Shown here: in pieces, positions 55,888-64,000 of the stretch
Position numbering within the stretch: position 1 is the first letter of the stretch
How the letters are laid out: every line of letters begins with the position of its first letter
Assembly (NCBI RefSeq): GCF_030296935.1
Contig: NZ_AP028032.1
Location: 1,054,001 to 1,118,000, forward strand
Origin: Coprobacter fastidiosus
GTDB lineage: Bacteria; Bacteroidota; Bacteroidia; Bacteroidales; Coprobacteraceae
Direction of reading: 5' to 3'
Length of the DNA stretch: 64,000 nt
Translations under genes and position numbers: made by a program
The notes under the pieces: generated by a model
Told to the model about the DNA's origin: nothing
The model's input: only the letters and a program-made list of their open reading frames with translations
Databases searched by the model: none

Positions 55888-56738
55888 TAACGGCGATAAG
55901 CGATATTATCGATCAGTCTCACCTCCCCGCAATATACCGTAATACATCCTACAATATAATCCGAATCTGACCAATCATTTACCGAGAGCAATGTATTCCC
56001 ATTTACGATTTCAAAATATTCCACATCTAGATCCGTCACAGAATTCAATGTATTCACGACATAGTCTATCGTTTCAGCAACTGAATGTTGTTCGGCAAAG
56101 GTACGACTTTTAAACAAAGTCTGAGATATGCTCACCGCATTTTTTCTCTGTTCGGGGGTCAAACGTAAATTACGGCTGCTCAATGCCATACCATCATCTT
56201 CTCTCACAATCGGACATGCGACAATCTCCACAGGATAATTCAACAATTTTACCATTGAACGTATGACAGCAATCTGTTGAAAATCCTTTTCACCGAAATA
56301 TGCCCGATCGGGCTGTACGGCATCGAACAGTTTACTTACAATTTGAGCGACTCCGTTGAAATGTCCCGGACGATATTTGCCTTCCATAACCTCCGCTACA
56401 GCTCCCAAGTTAAAAACCCGAGTATCCTCAACAGGATACATCTCTTCAACTTCAGGAGCAAATGCTATTGCACAACCTGCAGATTCTAACAACTTACAAT
56501 CAGCATCCAAAGTACGGGGATAATGCAATAAATCGTTTTTATCATTAAACTGAGTAGGATTTACAAATACACTAACCACACAAATACTGTTTTCCGCAAC
56601 ACAACGTTTCACCAATTCAAGGTGTCCGTTATGCAATGCTCCCATAGTCGGGACAAGCCCCACAGTACCGCCATTGGTACGTATTTCAGCTATTTTCTTC
56701 TGTAAATCAGCTATTTTAGTAACAACTTCCATTACCAT
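55887..56738 (-). CDS. panC: Pantothenate synthetase
   Basis: The open frame extends to 56798, but a CAAAA/TTTTG promoter-like box at 56756-56760 and family length favour a start at 56738 ([13 protein letters not shown]) or 56732. The protein of about 281-283 residues has the HIGH-type motif [55 protein letters not shown] and [13 protein letters not shown]. It joins pantoate and beta-alanine using ATP. It is translationally coupled to panD by a one-base overlap. Confidence 0.96.
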   Translation of the reverse strand: MVMEVVTKIADLQKKIAEIRTNGGTVGLVPTMGALHNGHLELVKRCVAENSICVVSVFVNPTQFNDKNDLLHYPRTLDADCKLLESAGCAIAFAPEVEEMYPVEDTRVFNLGAVAEVMEGKYRPGHFNGVAQIVSKLFDAVQPDRAYFGEKDFQQIAVIRSMVKLLNYPVEIVACPIVREDDGMALSSRNLRLTPEQRKNAVSISQTLFKSRTFAEQHSVAETIDYVVNTLNSVTDLDVEYFEIVNGNTLLSVNDWSDSDYIVGCITVYCGEVRLIDNIAYRR

Positions 56739-56964
56739 AATTTTAAAAATCGGTGCAAAAGAAGTAAATAAAACCCACATCCCGAAGTATTCTGACAAGA
56801 AAATTAAAAAAACATACTATCAAGATACCGAAGAAGCATACTTTTCCAATAAAAGCTTAGCCTAATTTTCCGATAAAGTGATTTAATTATACGGGCTCTA
56901 ACAAAACTTATTTTATCTGCATTTTTACCCGATATAAACGGAAAGCTTGTTAATACTTCTAATA

Positions 56965-56999
56965 TTTGGAGATTCAAGATGATTTTTTTATTATATTTG
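56965..56999 (+). promoter_or_regulatory. Promoter of the glycogen-synthase-like gene
   Basis: TTTG (56965-56968) and a perfect TATATTTG (56992-56999) are 23 nt apart, slightly long. The start would be near 57006, which rules out the upstream ATG at 56979 and favours 57033. Confidence 0.6.
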
Positions 57000-57032
57000 C
57001 AGAATAATATTGAGACAAGAGAAATTTATAAA

Positions 57033-57854
57033 ATGAAAGCCACTAAGGTATTATTTATTGCACAAGAGATAACTCCTTATTTGCCTGAATCGGAAATAGC
57101 GAACGTTTGTCGCTATCTCCCTCAGGGAGTTCAGGAAAGAGGTCGTGAAATAAGGACATTCATGCCCAAATACGGGAATATCAACGAACGGAGAAACCAA
57201 TTACACGAAGTGATAAGACTTTCGGGAATGAATCTCATTATCGATGACACAGACCATCCCTTGATCATAAAGGTCGCATCTATTCAGGCAGCCCGCATGC
57301 AAGTATATTTTATAGATAATGAAGATTACTTTCAACGAAAATTCACTACCGAAGACGAAAACGGAAATAGTTTTGACGATAACGATGAACGAAGCATTTT
57401 CTTTGTGAGAGGTGTAATGGAAACTGTCAAAAAGCTTCGTTGGGTACCGGACATCATTCATTGTCACGGATGGATGACAGCATTAGCTCCTCTTTATATT
57501 AAAAAAGCCTATGCCGAAGACCCATGTTTCAGAGATACCAAAGTTATCTACTCTTCTTATAATAATAGTTTCAACTCTCCTTTCCCGGCATCTTTCTCCG
57601 ACAAACTTCTATTGGAAGGCATACGGAAAGAAGACTTGAATTTTACTGATAAACCGATAGATTTCTCTGAACTCACTAAATTGGCCATACGTTTTTCGGA
57701 CGGAGTCATTCAGGCAAGCGAAACAATGCAGCCGGACATTCTCGAATATACTAAAAATGCCGGCATTCCGTTTTTACCTTATCAAGATCCGGAGAACTAT
57801 ATCGATGCATACAACGAATTTTATGACGTTGTATGGGAAAACGCTCATAAATAA
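57033..57854 (+). CDS. Stand-alone glycogen/starch synthase N-terminal (GT5) domain protein
   Basis: Starting at the ATG at 57033 gives 273 residues. The protein resembles only the N-terminal ADP-glucose-acceptor half of GT5 glycogen synthases: KVLFIAQEITPYLPESEIANVCRYLPQGVQERGREIRTFMPKYG, DNEDYFQR and the PDIIHCHGWMTALAPLYIK stretch are diagnostic. The C-terminal half with the nucleotide-sugar site is missing, and nothing similar follows in any frame. This short form sits beside panC in other Bacteroidetes, so it is probably a conserved protein and not a truncation. Catalysis alone is unlikely; function unknown. It precedes the DUF4270 gene by 9 nt. Confidence 0.8.
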   Translation: MKATKVLFIAQEITPYLPESEIANVCRYLPQGVQERGREIRTFMPKYGNINERRNQLHEVIRLSGMNLIIDDTDHPLIIKVASIQAARMQVYFIDNEDYFQRKFTTEDENGNSFDDNDERSIFFVRGVMETVKKLRWVPDIIHCHGWMTALAPLYIKKAYAEDPCFRDTKVIYSSYNNSFNSPFPASFSDKLLLEGIRKEDLNFTDKPIDFSELTKLAIRFSDGVIQASETMQPDILEYTKNAGIPFLPYQDPENYIDAYNEFYDVVWENAHK

Positions 57855-57863
57855 TAAACCAGT

Positions 57864-59396
57864 ATGAAGTTAAATTGGTTATTACCATTTGTCCTGATCG
57901 CCTTAACGATCTCTTGTAATGACGACATTAACAAAATAGGGACATCGATCGACGATACACTTATTTCTATTAAAGTAGATAACTCTTTAGCATATACAAC
58001 TGCCGATTCGGTATATTCTATTCCTGCCGGTCCTGTCACGAATCGTACCATTATTCAAATGCTCGGAGCTGTCGATATGGTAGATTACGGATCTATACGT
58101 GCAGATTTTCTTACTCAGATGAGACCGATAGCCAAATTCGATTCCAGACTGGTTACAGAAGATATGCTGGATTCTTTGGTTCTCGAACTCGGATTTCTGC
58201 CCAGTAGCTTTTTAGGAGATTCTCTGACCCCGATGCAAGTAAGTGTATATCCGCTTAATAAAGTGCTTGAGAAACCGATATACAGCAATCTTGATCCCAC
58301 AGATTATTTCTCACCTGAAGAAATACTCGGACAGCAAATTTATACAACTTCTCGGCAAAGTTATCCTGATTCGTTAATCAATAGCGACGGTTCACGAATC
58401 ATCAAAATCAAGTTAGCACGTCCCGGACACACATCCAAAGAATTGGCACAAGAATTTTTCAAACTATATAATGACAAAGGCGGCATATTAACAGAAAGCG
58501 ATATAGCAGACTTCTTCCCAGGTGTTTATGTAACAAATACTTATGGAAAAGGCGTATTGATCAATATTCTTTCTTCAGTAATTAAAATATACCACGATAC
58601 GTACGTATATAACGACCAAGGCGGTGGTGGTCTGGAAGAAAATGAAGATATAACAAATGACGACGGAACTCACCCCCTTGTAGTAAACAAAGCGACAACT
58701 TCTGTTTTGGTTTCAAGCAATGAAGTTCCGACAATCAACCATATCATATCGACAAACGCATCTTATATAGAAAATGCCATTGCCGATGACCGTGCAATTA
58801 TAAAATCTCCTGACGGTTACGATGCCCATATAACTTTCCCGGTTACGGACATTATAAAAAAATACCGGGAAGTAGTACCGGAAGAAGCTGAAAATACAGG
58901 AGCTGTATCTGGATTGATAAACGCAATAAACTTTTCAATTCCCATTAAGAAATCAGCAAACGATATTTTCTCAAACTACGGGCTTACCCCTCCTCCCTAT
59001 CTATTGCTGATGCGCGCCGGAGGAAAAGTTGCCGACAGTAATGGAGATATTGTAGAAATGGACAAGAATCAGTTCTTCCTCGATCGCAAATTAACCGATG
59101 GATTGAATTACTTCTACGCATCTTATAATTCAACGACAAATACCTACGATTTCGGAAATATACGAGGATTTATTACCAATATCATACAAAAAAATCCCAA
59201 TGGAGGAAGCATAGAAAACGGTTATCCCATCGATTCCGATCTCATTCTTGTCCCAGTTATGCTTTCTACAACGACCAGTGATTATTACGGGACAATAATC
59301 AATGCAATAACTCCTTACATCTCAGCTCCGACATTTGTCGAACTTGATACGAAAAATATAAAAATTGAGATGGTTTACAGTACAAAAACATATTGA
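57864..59396 (+). CDS. DUF4270 domain lipoprotein
   Basis: The 510-residue protein has a lipoprotein signal with lipobox LTISC (Cys18) and matches the DUF4270 family found throughout Bacteroidetes: GTSIDDTLISIKVDNSLAYTTADSVYSIP near the N-terminus and YGSIRADFLTQMRP. It starts 9 nt after the glycogen-synthase-like gene, so the two are probably co-transcribed. No catalytic motif is seen. It is anchored in the outer or inner membrane; function is unknown. Confidence 0.83.
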   Translation: MKLNWLLPFVLIALTISCNDDINKIGTSIDDTLISIKVDNSLAYTTADSVYSIPAGPVTNRTIIQMLGAVDMVDYGSIRADFLTQMRPIAKFDSRLVTEDMLDSLVLELGFLPSSFLGDSLTPMQVSVYPLNKVLEKPIYSNLDPTDYFSPEEILGQQIYTTSRQSYPDSLINSDGSRIIKIKLARPGHTSKELAQEFFKLYNDKGGILTESDIADFFPGVYVTNTYGKGVLINILSSVIKIYHDTYVYNDQGGGGLEENEDITNDDGTHPLVVNKATTSVLVSSNEVPTINHIISTNASYIENAIADDRAIIKSPDGYDAHITFPVTDIIKKYREVVPEEAENTGAVSGLINAINFSIPIKKSANDIFSNYGLTPPPYLLLMRAGGKVADSNGDIVEMDKNQFFLDRKLTDGLNYFYASYNSTTNTYDFGNIRGFITNIIQKNPNGGSIENGYPIDSDLILVPVMLSTTTSDYYGTIINAITPYISAPTFVELDTKNIKIEMVYSTKTY

Positions 59397-59494
59397 TATA
59401 TAGGAATATATAATTTTAGCACCTAAAAAAGAAAAAAATTGGTGCATCAAAAAGTAGTATTTTAGAAAAAAAGCACTACCTTTGCACCGTTTTC

Positions 59495-59567
59495 GCCGCA
59501 ATAGCTCAGTCGGTAGAGCGTTTCACTCGTAATGAAAAGGTCGCCGGTTCGATTCCGGCTTGCGGCT
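59495..59567 (+). tRNA. tRNA-Thr(CGT)
   Basis: The 73-nt cloverleaf has acceptor GCCGCAA/TTGCGGC, discriminator T, anticodon stem TTTCA/TGAAA and loop CTCGTAA, giving anticodon CGT. A TACCTTTG -7 box (59477-59484) precedes it. It leads a cluster of three tRNA genes. Confidence 0.94.
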
Positions 59568-59597
59568 CAAAAACAAAACCGGATTCGGCAATGAAAC

Positions 59598-59671
59598 GGC
59601 CGCGTGGCTCAACTGAATAGAGCATCTGACTACGGATCAGAAGGTTACAGGTTTGAATCCTGTCGCGGTCA
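59598..59671 (+). tRNA. tRNA-Arg(ACG), acceptor-stem variant
   Basis: This 74-nt tRNA has the same D, anticodon and T arms as the other two Arg(ACG) genes, but its acceptor stem reads GGCCGCG with CGCGGTC. Pairs 4 and 5 are swapped by compensating changes on both sides, so the stem is intact. Confidence 0.94.
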
Positions 59672-59685
59672 CATATTTATAAAAC

Positions 59686-59759
59686 GGCTCCGTGGCTCAA
59701 CTGAATAGAGCATCTGACTACGGATCAGAAGGTTACAGGTTTGAATCCTGTCGGAGTCA
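59686..59759 (+). tRNA. tRNA-Arg(ACG)
   Basis: Identical over 74 nt to the gene at 48699-48772: acceptor GGCTCCG/CGGAGTC, anticodon ACG. It is 14 nt after the variant copy and is probably processed from the same transcript as tRNA-Thr. Confidence 0.95.
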
Positions 59760-59814
59760 CTTTTACAGTTCTCATATGTATGAAGGACTGTTTTTTATAT
59801 ATTAACAACCGAAT

Positions 59815-60306
59815 ATGATGACCATACGTCTGGCAAAAGAAAATGATATAGAAGAAATCATGGAATTAATTACCAGGACAGTAATATCCGGACAATCATC
59901 TTCTGGTTGGAACAAAACTTACCCCACCAAAGAAATTTTCGTTAAAGATATAGATAATCAGTATCTATATGTTTATGAAGACAACCATATTGTCATCGGC
60001 ATCATATCTCTTATTCCCGGACCAGATCCCGACTACCAAAGTATTATATGGAAAAATTCCGGAACATCACCCTTAGTATTACATCGACTATGTGTTGATC
60101 CTCATCGACAAAGAGAGGGCATCGGAAGCCGATTAATGAATTTTGCAGAAACATTTGGCCGTGAACAAGGATACACATCGTTACAACTGGATACCCGCAT
60201 CAGCAACCATACAGCAGCAAACCTTTATGAACAATTAGGATATACAAAAACCGGAACGATAACAAGAAATCGAGGGAATTTTATATGCTATGAAAAAAAA
60301 CTCTGA
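59815..60306 (+). CDS. GNAT-family N-acetyltransferase
   Basis: The 163-residue protein shows the GNAT fold: MMTIRLAKENDIEEIMELITRTV at the start, VLHRLCVDPHRQREGIGSRLMNFAE with the acetyl-CoA-binding Q/RxxGxG/A motif (RQREGIG), and a C-terminal NHTAANLYEQLGYTKTGTI. It acetylates a small molecule or protein amine of unknown identity. It starts about 55 nt after the tRNA cluster. The second codon is also ATG, so the start may be one codon later. Confidence 0.87.
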   Translation: MMTIRLAKENDIEEIMELITRTVISGQSSSGWNKTYPTKEIFVKDIDNQYLYVYEDNHIVIGIISLIPGPDPDYQSIIWKNSGTSPLVLHRLCVDPHRQREGIGSRLMNFAETFGREQGYTSLQLDTRISNHTAANLYEQLGYTKTGTITRNRGNFICYEKKL

Positions 60307-60631
60307 TAAAACAAGTGCGATTCTCTATATAAAATAATATCGACTTTTGGAATATATCAATCTATTTTCAATATATTTGAATTGAGAATTCATCAAAAAA
60401 AGGGAATTATAAGTTTTAAGCTCTATTATACAAACTTTTAAGCAATAATCATATATTTATTGTGTAAATTTTTGCAGTCAAGTACAAAAAGAACAAAAAA
60501 AATATATTAATATTGCTCTTAAATTCAACAATATATATTTTAAATATTATTTTAAAAGTCTGTATATAAATAAATTATACACATTGGAGAAATTCCCTTA
60601 TCATTTAACAACAAAAGGGAAATCATAAATT
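60307..60631 (+). promoter_or_regulatory. AT-rich leader region upstream of the ECF sigma gene
   Basis: No gene is seen. TTTG (60346-60349) and a perfect TATATTTG (60372-60379), 22 nt apart, are a plausible promoter. A second weak TTTTTG box lies near 60469-60475. Just before the ATG, TTCCCTT and AAGGGAA flank a short AT loop (about 60593-60620), a small hairpin near the ribosome landing area. Confidence 0.45.
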
Positions 60632-61231
60632 ATGAAATTTGAAGAGAAAAATATATTGATTGAAAAAGGAAAAATAGAACAAGAATATAATCTATTATTC
60701 AAACGGTTATATCCGGGATTGATGTTTTATGCAAATCGCTTTTTGGATGAAGATGAGGCAGAAGATGTAGTACAAGATGCATTTGTAGAATTATGGGAAA
60801 AACGAAATGAAATAGACTTAGGAGATTCTATCCACACATTTATGTACCGTTCGGTTTATTTTAAGGCTATCAACATAATTCGACATAAAAATGTAGAAAA
60901 TAATTACTCTCAATCTTTAATTGATATATACCAAAAGAAAATAGATTACTTTCATCCGGATGAAAACGATACGATCCGAAAAATGGAAAGTAACGAAATC
61001 AATAAAGAAATTTTCTCGGTAATAGAGTCTTTACCTGAAAAATGTAAAGAGGTCTTTAAACTGAGTTATCTCAATGATATGAAAAATAAAGAAATTGCTG
61101 AATTACTGAATATTTCTTTACGAACTGTAGAAGCCCATATGTATAAAGCATTAAAATTTCTTCGTGCTAATTTATCCCACTTGATGCCTGTTATTTTATG
61201 GATACAAGTATTTTTTATGAAATACAAGTAA
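60632..61231 (+). CDS. ECF-type RNA polymerase sigma factor (Bacteroidetes family)
   Basis: The 199-residue protein has sigma region 2 (YNLLFKRLYPGLMFYANRFLDEDEAEDVVQDAFVELWEK) and region 4 (IESLPEKCKEVFKLSYLNDMKNKEIAELLNISLRTVEAHMYKALKFLR). This is the layout of ECF sigma factors paired with FecR-like anti-sigma factors. It should drive transcription of the SusC gene at 62506 when an inducer is sensed at the outer membrane. A FecR gene follows after 47 nt. Confidence 0.93.
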   Translation: MKFEEKNILIEKGKIEQEYNLLFKRLYPGLMFYANRFLDEDEAEDVVQDAFVELWEKRNEIDLGDSIHTFMYRSVYFKAINIIRHKNVENNYSQSLIDIYQKKIDYFHPDENDTIRKMESNEINKEIFSVIESLPEKCKEVFKLSYLNDMKNKEIAELLNISLRTVEAHMYKALKFLRANLSHLMPVILWIQVFFMKYK

Positions 61232-61278
61232 GTGTTTTACAGCAACCAGTTGTTTTTTTATAATAAAAGATTTATATA

Positions 61279-62280
61279 ATGAATGAATTAGACGAAATAC
61301 TATTATTGAAATATTTACAGAACAACTGCTCAGAAGAGGAATTAGCGATCGTTAATTCGTGGATGAACTTGTCTAAAGATAATCGTAATCGATTATTAGA
61401 GATGGAAAGAATTTGGCATTCCGGAGACAAAATCCGTTTTGCAAAAGAGAGTCATATACTCCGCGCCGAGAAACTTTTATATAGCCGAATCAAAGATATA
61501 GAAGAAAAGAAACAAAATATCAGCAAATCAAAGTGGCTATATTCTACAATAAAATACGCAGCCGCCATCATCATTTTATTCATCGGAACATACTTTGCGA
61601 TAAATTACTTCGGATTTAATGTGACTGATTATGAGATTGTCTCTACTTCAAAAACCGATCCTGTACGGCAGATTATTCTACCCGACGGTACGAAAGTGTG
61701 GTTAAACCACTCTTCTATTCTAAAATATCCTAAAAAATTTACTGAAAAGAAACGAGTTGTAGAATTAGAAGGTGAGGCTTATTTTGAAGTAACAAAAGAT
61801 ACCAAACGCCCGTTTTCAGTACAGAATGAAACTTTAGACGTACAGGTGCTCGGAACTGTATTTAATATGAATTGCGATAAAAATAGACAATTGGCAGAAG
61901 TTTCTCTAATTCGCGGATCTGTCAAAGTCACAGGAAAACATGACGAAGGAATGATTGTTCTTTCGTCGGGACAAAAAGCTGAATTAAACAAATCAACGAA
62001 ACAAATGCACGTAAGAACATTCAATACGCAACTCGATGCAGTTTGGCATGACGGAATGATTCCATTCGAAGATGCGACAATCTCGGAAATCGTTTCGACT
62101 CTCCAACATTTATACAAAACAGAGATCATTCTATCTCCAGACATTGATAAAAGCACTTACTCCGGAGTTATTTATCAAAAAGAAAACCTCGACTCCGTAT
62201 TACTTAATTTGACATTAGCCATGCCGATAGAATATACAAAAAATGAAGGCAAAATATACATAAAACCGATTAAAAAGTAA
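61279..62280 (+). CDS. FecR-family anti-sigma factor
   Basis: The 333-residue inner-membrane protein has a cytoplasmic N-terminal part (1-90) that binds sigma, one membrane segment (about 92-110), a periplasmic FecR domain (about 125-230, with ILPDGTKVWLNHSSILKYPKKF and GEAYFEVTKDTKRPFSVQ) and a C-terminal DUF4974 region (about 255-330, FEDATISEIVSTLQHLYKTEI). It holds the sigma factor until the STN domain of the SusC partner signals. It forms one operon with the sigma gene, ended by the hairpin at 62308-62358. Confidence 0.94.
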   Translation: MNELDEILLLKYLQNNCSEEELAIVNSWMNLSKDNRNRLLEMERIWHSGDKIRFAKESHILRAEKLLYSRIKDIEEKKQNISKSKWLYSTIKYAAAIIILFIGTYFAINYFGFNVTDYEIVSTSKTDPVRQIILPDGTKVWLNHSSILKYPKKFTEKKRVVELEGEAYFEVTKDTKRPFSVQNETLDVQVLGTVFNMNCDKNRQLAEVSLIRGSVKVTGKHDEGMIVLSSGQKAELNKSTKQMHVRTFNTQLDAVWHDGMIPFEDATISEIVSTLQHLYKTEIILSPDIDKSTYSGVIYQKENLDSVLLNLTLAMPIEYTKNEGKIYIKPIKK

Positions 62281-62307
62281 ATCATCTTATACAATAACAA
62301 TTTATCC

Positions 62308-62358
62308 TTAAACGGTGACAGGCAAGAAAGCGATTCTTTCTTGCCTGTCGCCGTTTAA
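62308..62358 (+). terminator. Strong terminator between FecR and susC
   Basis: Arms 62308-62330 and 62336-62358 pair over 23 bp with one G-U pair and a 5-nt loop, followed by TTTTG. It is the strongest hairpin in the window and separates the sigma/anti-sigma unit from the transporter gene. Confidence 0.87.
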
Positions 62359-62505
62359 ATTTTGTAGATCAAGAAAATCTCAACATTCACATAAAAAACA
62401 AATTTTCGAGTAAGTGTTTTCTCAAATACGACTGTTTTATATGCAAAGGGGGGAAAAAACAAAGGAATTTATCCCTTTATGTGTTTGATTCAATAATAAA
62501 TACCT

Positions 62506-64000
62506 ATGAAAAATGTTTTAACAAAAAAGAGGCATATAAAAATAGCCTCGATGATTCTGTTCTTGTTTCTTTCTACACACTTAACATTCTCACAAGTTAC
62601 TTTGTCTCTTAAAAACGGGACTTTAGGAAACATTATCCAAACAATTAAAACTCAAACTGAGTATAAGTTTTTTTATGATGACGAACTAACCAAACTGAAG
62701 GTCGGAGATATAAACGAAAAAAATATCCCGGTAAAAGAGTTATTAAACAAAGTATTGCCACCCATCGGCGTCACTTATAAAATAGATTCTCAAATCATTT
62801 ATCTATACCCCAATAAAAAAGAAATAAAATCTACGCCGAAGGAAAAAGACTCAAAACAAATTATAAAAGGACAAGTAACCGATGCTTCAGGAGAACCTCT
62901 AATCGGGGTCAGCGTATCCGTAAAAGGATCGACATCCGGAACAATGACCGACATGGACGGAAATTATACATTAATCGTTCCGGAGGGATATAAAGATATT
63001 CAATTTTCTTACGTCGGCTTTAAAACCGAACAGCACGCAATTAAAGGAGATAAAATTAACATTCAAATGCAAGAGGATACTCATACCCTCGACGAAGTCG
63101 TCGTTACGGCATTGGGAATCAAAAAAGAGAAAAAAATGTTAGGATATTCGGTACAAGAAATAAAAGGCGACAAGCTCAACCAAACCGGAGATCCGTCTAT
63201 AACAGGAGCTTTACAAGGGAAAGTTGCAGGTTTGCAAATGACTACATCAAATACCGGATTAAATGGATCTACCAAAATAACCATACGAGGCAATAGCTCT
63301 CTCGTAGATAATAATCAACCGTTATGGATCGTAGATGGTGTCCCTTTTACAGAAGAAAGTACTTCCACTGCTTCTGCATACAGCGGATATGACCGAGGAA
63401 GTACTACTGTCGATATTAATCCAGAAGATATCGAATCAATATCCGTTTTGAAAGGTCCTAATGCTGCTGCGTTATACGGATCAAGAGCCGGAAACGGAGT
63501 GATCTTAATTACTACGAAAAAGGGGACAAAGTCTAACGGATTCGGAGTCACATACAACAACAACTTTACATGGACTCAAGTCGCTTCGACATTGGAAATG
63601 CAAGATAAATACGGTCAAGGAACAAATGGTATATACAGTGACACGCCTTATAGTTTCGGGCCAGAGCTTGACGGACATGAATATACGACTTTTACCGGAG
63701 AAAACATCCCTTTTCAAAAATACGGAAATAAACTAAAAGATTTTTTCGATACGGGATTTGCTCAGACTCATAACGTCGCTATCGGAAACGTAAAAGAAGA
63801 TTCTAATTACAGGGCATCTTTCGGAAGTACAAATGCCAACGGCATATTTTCCCGTGAAAAGATGAATAAAATCAATGTAGATCTGACTGCTGGGATGAAA
63901 ATGAATAAATACTTGTCTATGGATTCCAAAATATCCTTATCTCGCACTAAAACCGAAAATCGTCCCCTCTACGGGAAAAACGGTATTGTATATCAACTAT
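62506..64000 (+). CDS. SusC/RagA-family TonB-dependent transporter with STN domain (3' end outside window)
   Basis: I translated this partial gene from the ATG at 62506; about 498 codons are visible. It has a signal peptide (to about residue 30), an STN domain (about 31-105, VTLSLKNGTLGNIIQTIKTQ, VKELLNKVLPPIGVTYKI) that relays signals to FecR, and a carboxypeptidase-like domain (IIKGQVTDASGEPLIGVSV, SYVGFKTE). A TonB-box-like DEVVVTALG and the plug (GALQGKVAGLQM, ITIRGNSSLVDNNQPLWIVD) follow. A susD gene is expected beyond the edge. The substrate is unknown. Confidence 0.93.
   Translation, partial: MKNVLTKKRHIKIASMILFLFLSTHLTFSQVTLSLKNGTLGNIIQTIKTQTEYKFFYDDELTKLKVGDINEKNIPVKELLNKVLPPIGVTYKIDSQIIYLYPNKKEIKSTPKEKDSKQIIKGQVTDASGEPLIGVSVSVKGSTSGTMTDMDGNYTLIVPEGYKDIQFSYVGFKTEQHAIKGDKINIQMQEDTHTLDEVVVTALGIKKEKKMLGYSVQEIKGDKLNQTGDPSITGALQGKVAGLQMTTSNTGLNGSTKITIRGNSSLVDNNQPLWIVDGVPFTEESTSTASAYSGYDRGSTTVDINPEDIESISVLKGPNAAALYGSRAGNGVILITTKKGTKSNGFGVTYNNNFTWTQVASTLEMQDKYGQGTNGIYSDTPYSFGPELDGHEYTTFTGENIPFQKYGNKLKDFFDTGFAQTHNVAIGNVKEDSNYRASFGSTNANGIFSREKMNKINVDLTAGMKMNKYLSMDSKISLSRTKTENRPLYGKNGIVYQL

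Noticed and set aside
59495-59759. Repeated units that might suggest a CRISPR-like or duplicated array
   Set aside because: All three units fold as complete tRNAs; there are no spacers or cas genes.
61779-62156. 125-residue minus-strand frame
   Set aside because: It is antisense to the FecR gene, which is clearly coding on the plus strand.
1-64000. Insertion sequences, integrases, phage genes or CRISPR arrays
   Set aside because: No transposase, integrase, terminase or Cas motif and no terminal inverted repeats were found on reading both strands.

Overview
The window looks like a chromosomal segment of an AT-rich member of the Bacteroidales. The evidence is paired SusC/SusD genes, Bacteroidetes-type promoters (TTTG, then about 18-22 nt, then TAnnTTTG), a cytoplasmic DUF5107-TPR protein, an ECF sigma / FecR / STN-SusC trio and a DUF4270 lipoprotein. 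Two proteins end in type IX secretion (T9SS) type A sorting domains, which Bacteroides itself lacks. That points towards a T9SS-positive family such as Barnesiellaceae (Coprobacter-like), Porphyromonadaceae or Dysgonomonadaceae. The genus is inference.

Positions 1-36818 are one very large polysaccharide utilisation locus (PUL), all on the minus strand. Reading in transcription order, from high to low coordinates, it encodes: an MFS sugar porter, a cytoplasmic DUF5107-TPR protein, a large GH2, an ELWxxDGT-repeat protein with a T9SS signal, SusC, SusD, a surface glycan-binding lipoprotein, a LamG-LamG-GH30-T9SS protein, an endonuclease/exonuclease/phosphatase-fold protein, a second large GH2, an SGNH esterase, a heparinase II/III-type lyase, a third GH2, a second GH30, a secreted protein with many Asp-rich Ca-binding-like loops, a serine-type sulfatase, a GH105 unsaturated uronyl hydrolase, a GH59 galactocerebrosidase-like enzyme and a mannose-6-phosphate-isomerase-like gene cut by the window edge. 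The enzyme set fits a sulfated, uronate-containing, beta-galactoside-rich glycan, but the exact substrate cannot be read from the sequence. A divergent AraC-family regulator (37039-37929) is the only obvious regulator of the locus. Three promoters in the PUL carry the same architecture: two 8-bp half-sites 21 bp apart, the proximal one exactly 22 bp from the -7 box. This is the geometry of an AraC-type activator site and is the most interesting signal here.

Positions 37988-40041 hold a thioredoxin-fold protein without redox cysteines and a SerB phosphoserine phosphatase. Positions 40213-45950 are a sialic acid catabolism operon (MFS transporter, N-acetylneuraminate lyase, N-acylglucosamine 2-epimerase, Kelch-type mutarotase) that also contains an unexpected creatininase-family gene.

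Positions 46273-60306 are mostly housekeeping: a patatin with an outer-membrane barrel, an acyltransferase, CapA-like protein, FolD, Ffh, a MATE exporter, PanD, PanC, a stand-alone glycogen-synthase N-terminal domain, a DUF4270 lipoprotein and a GNAT protein. This part also has five tRNA genes: Arg(ACG) three times, His(GTG) and Thr(CGT). From 60632 to the right edge a second glycan or nutrient uptake locus begins: ECF sigma factor, FecR anti-sigma factor, a strong terminator and a SusC with an STN domain that runs off the window.
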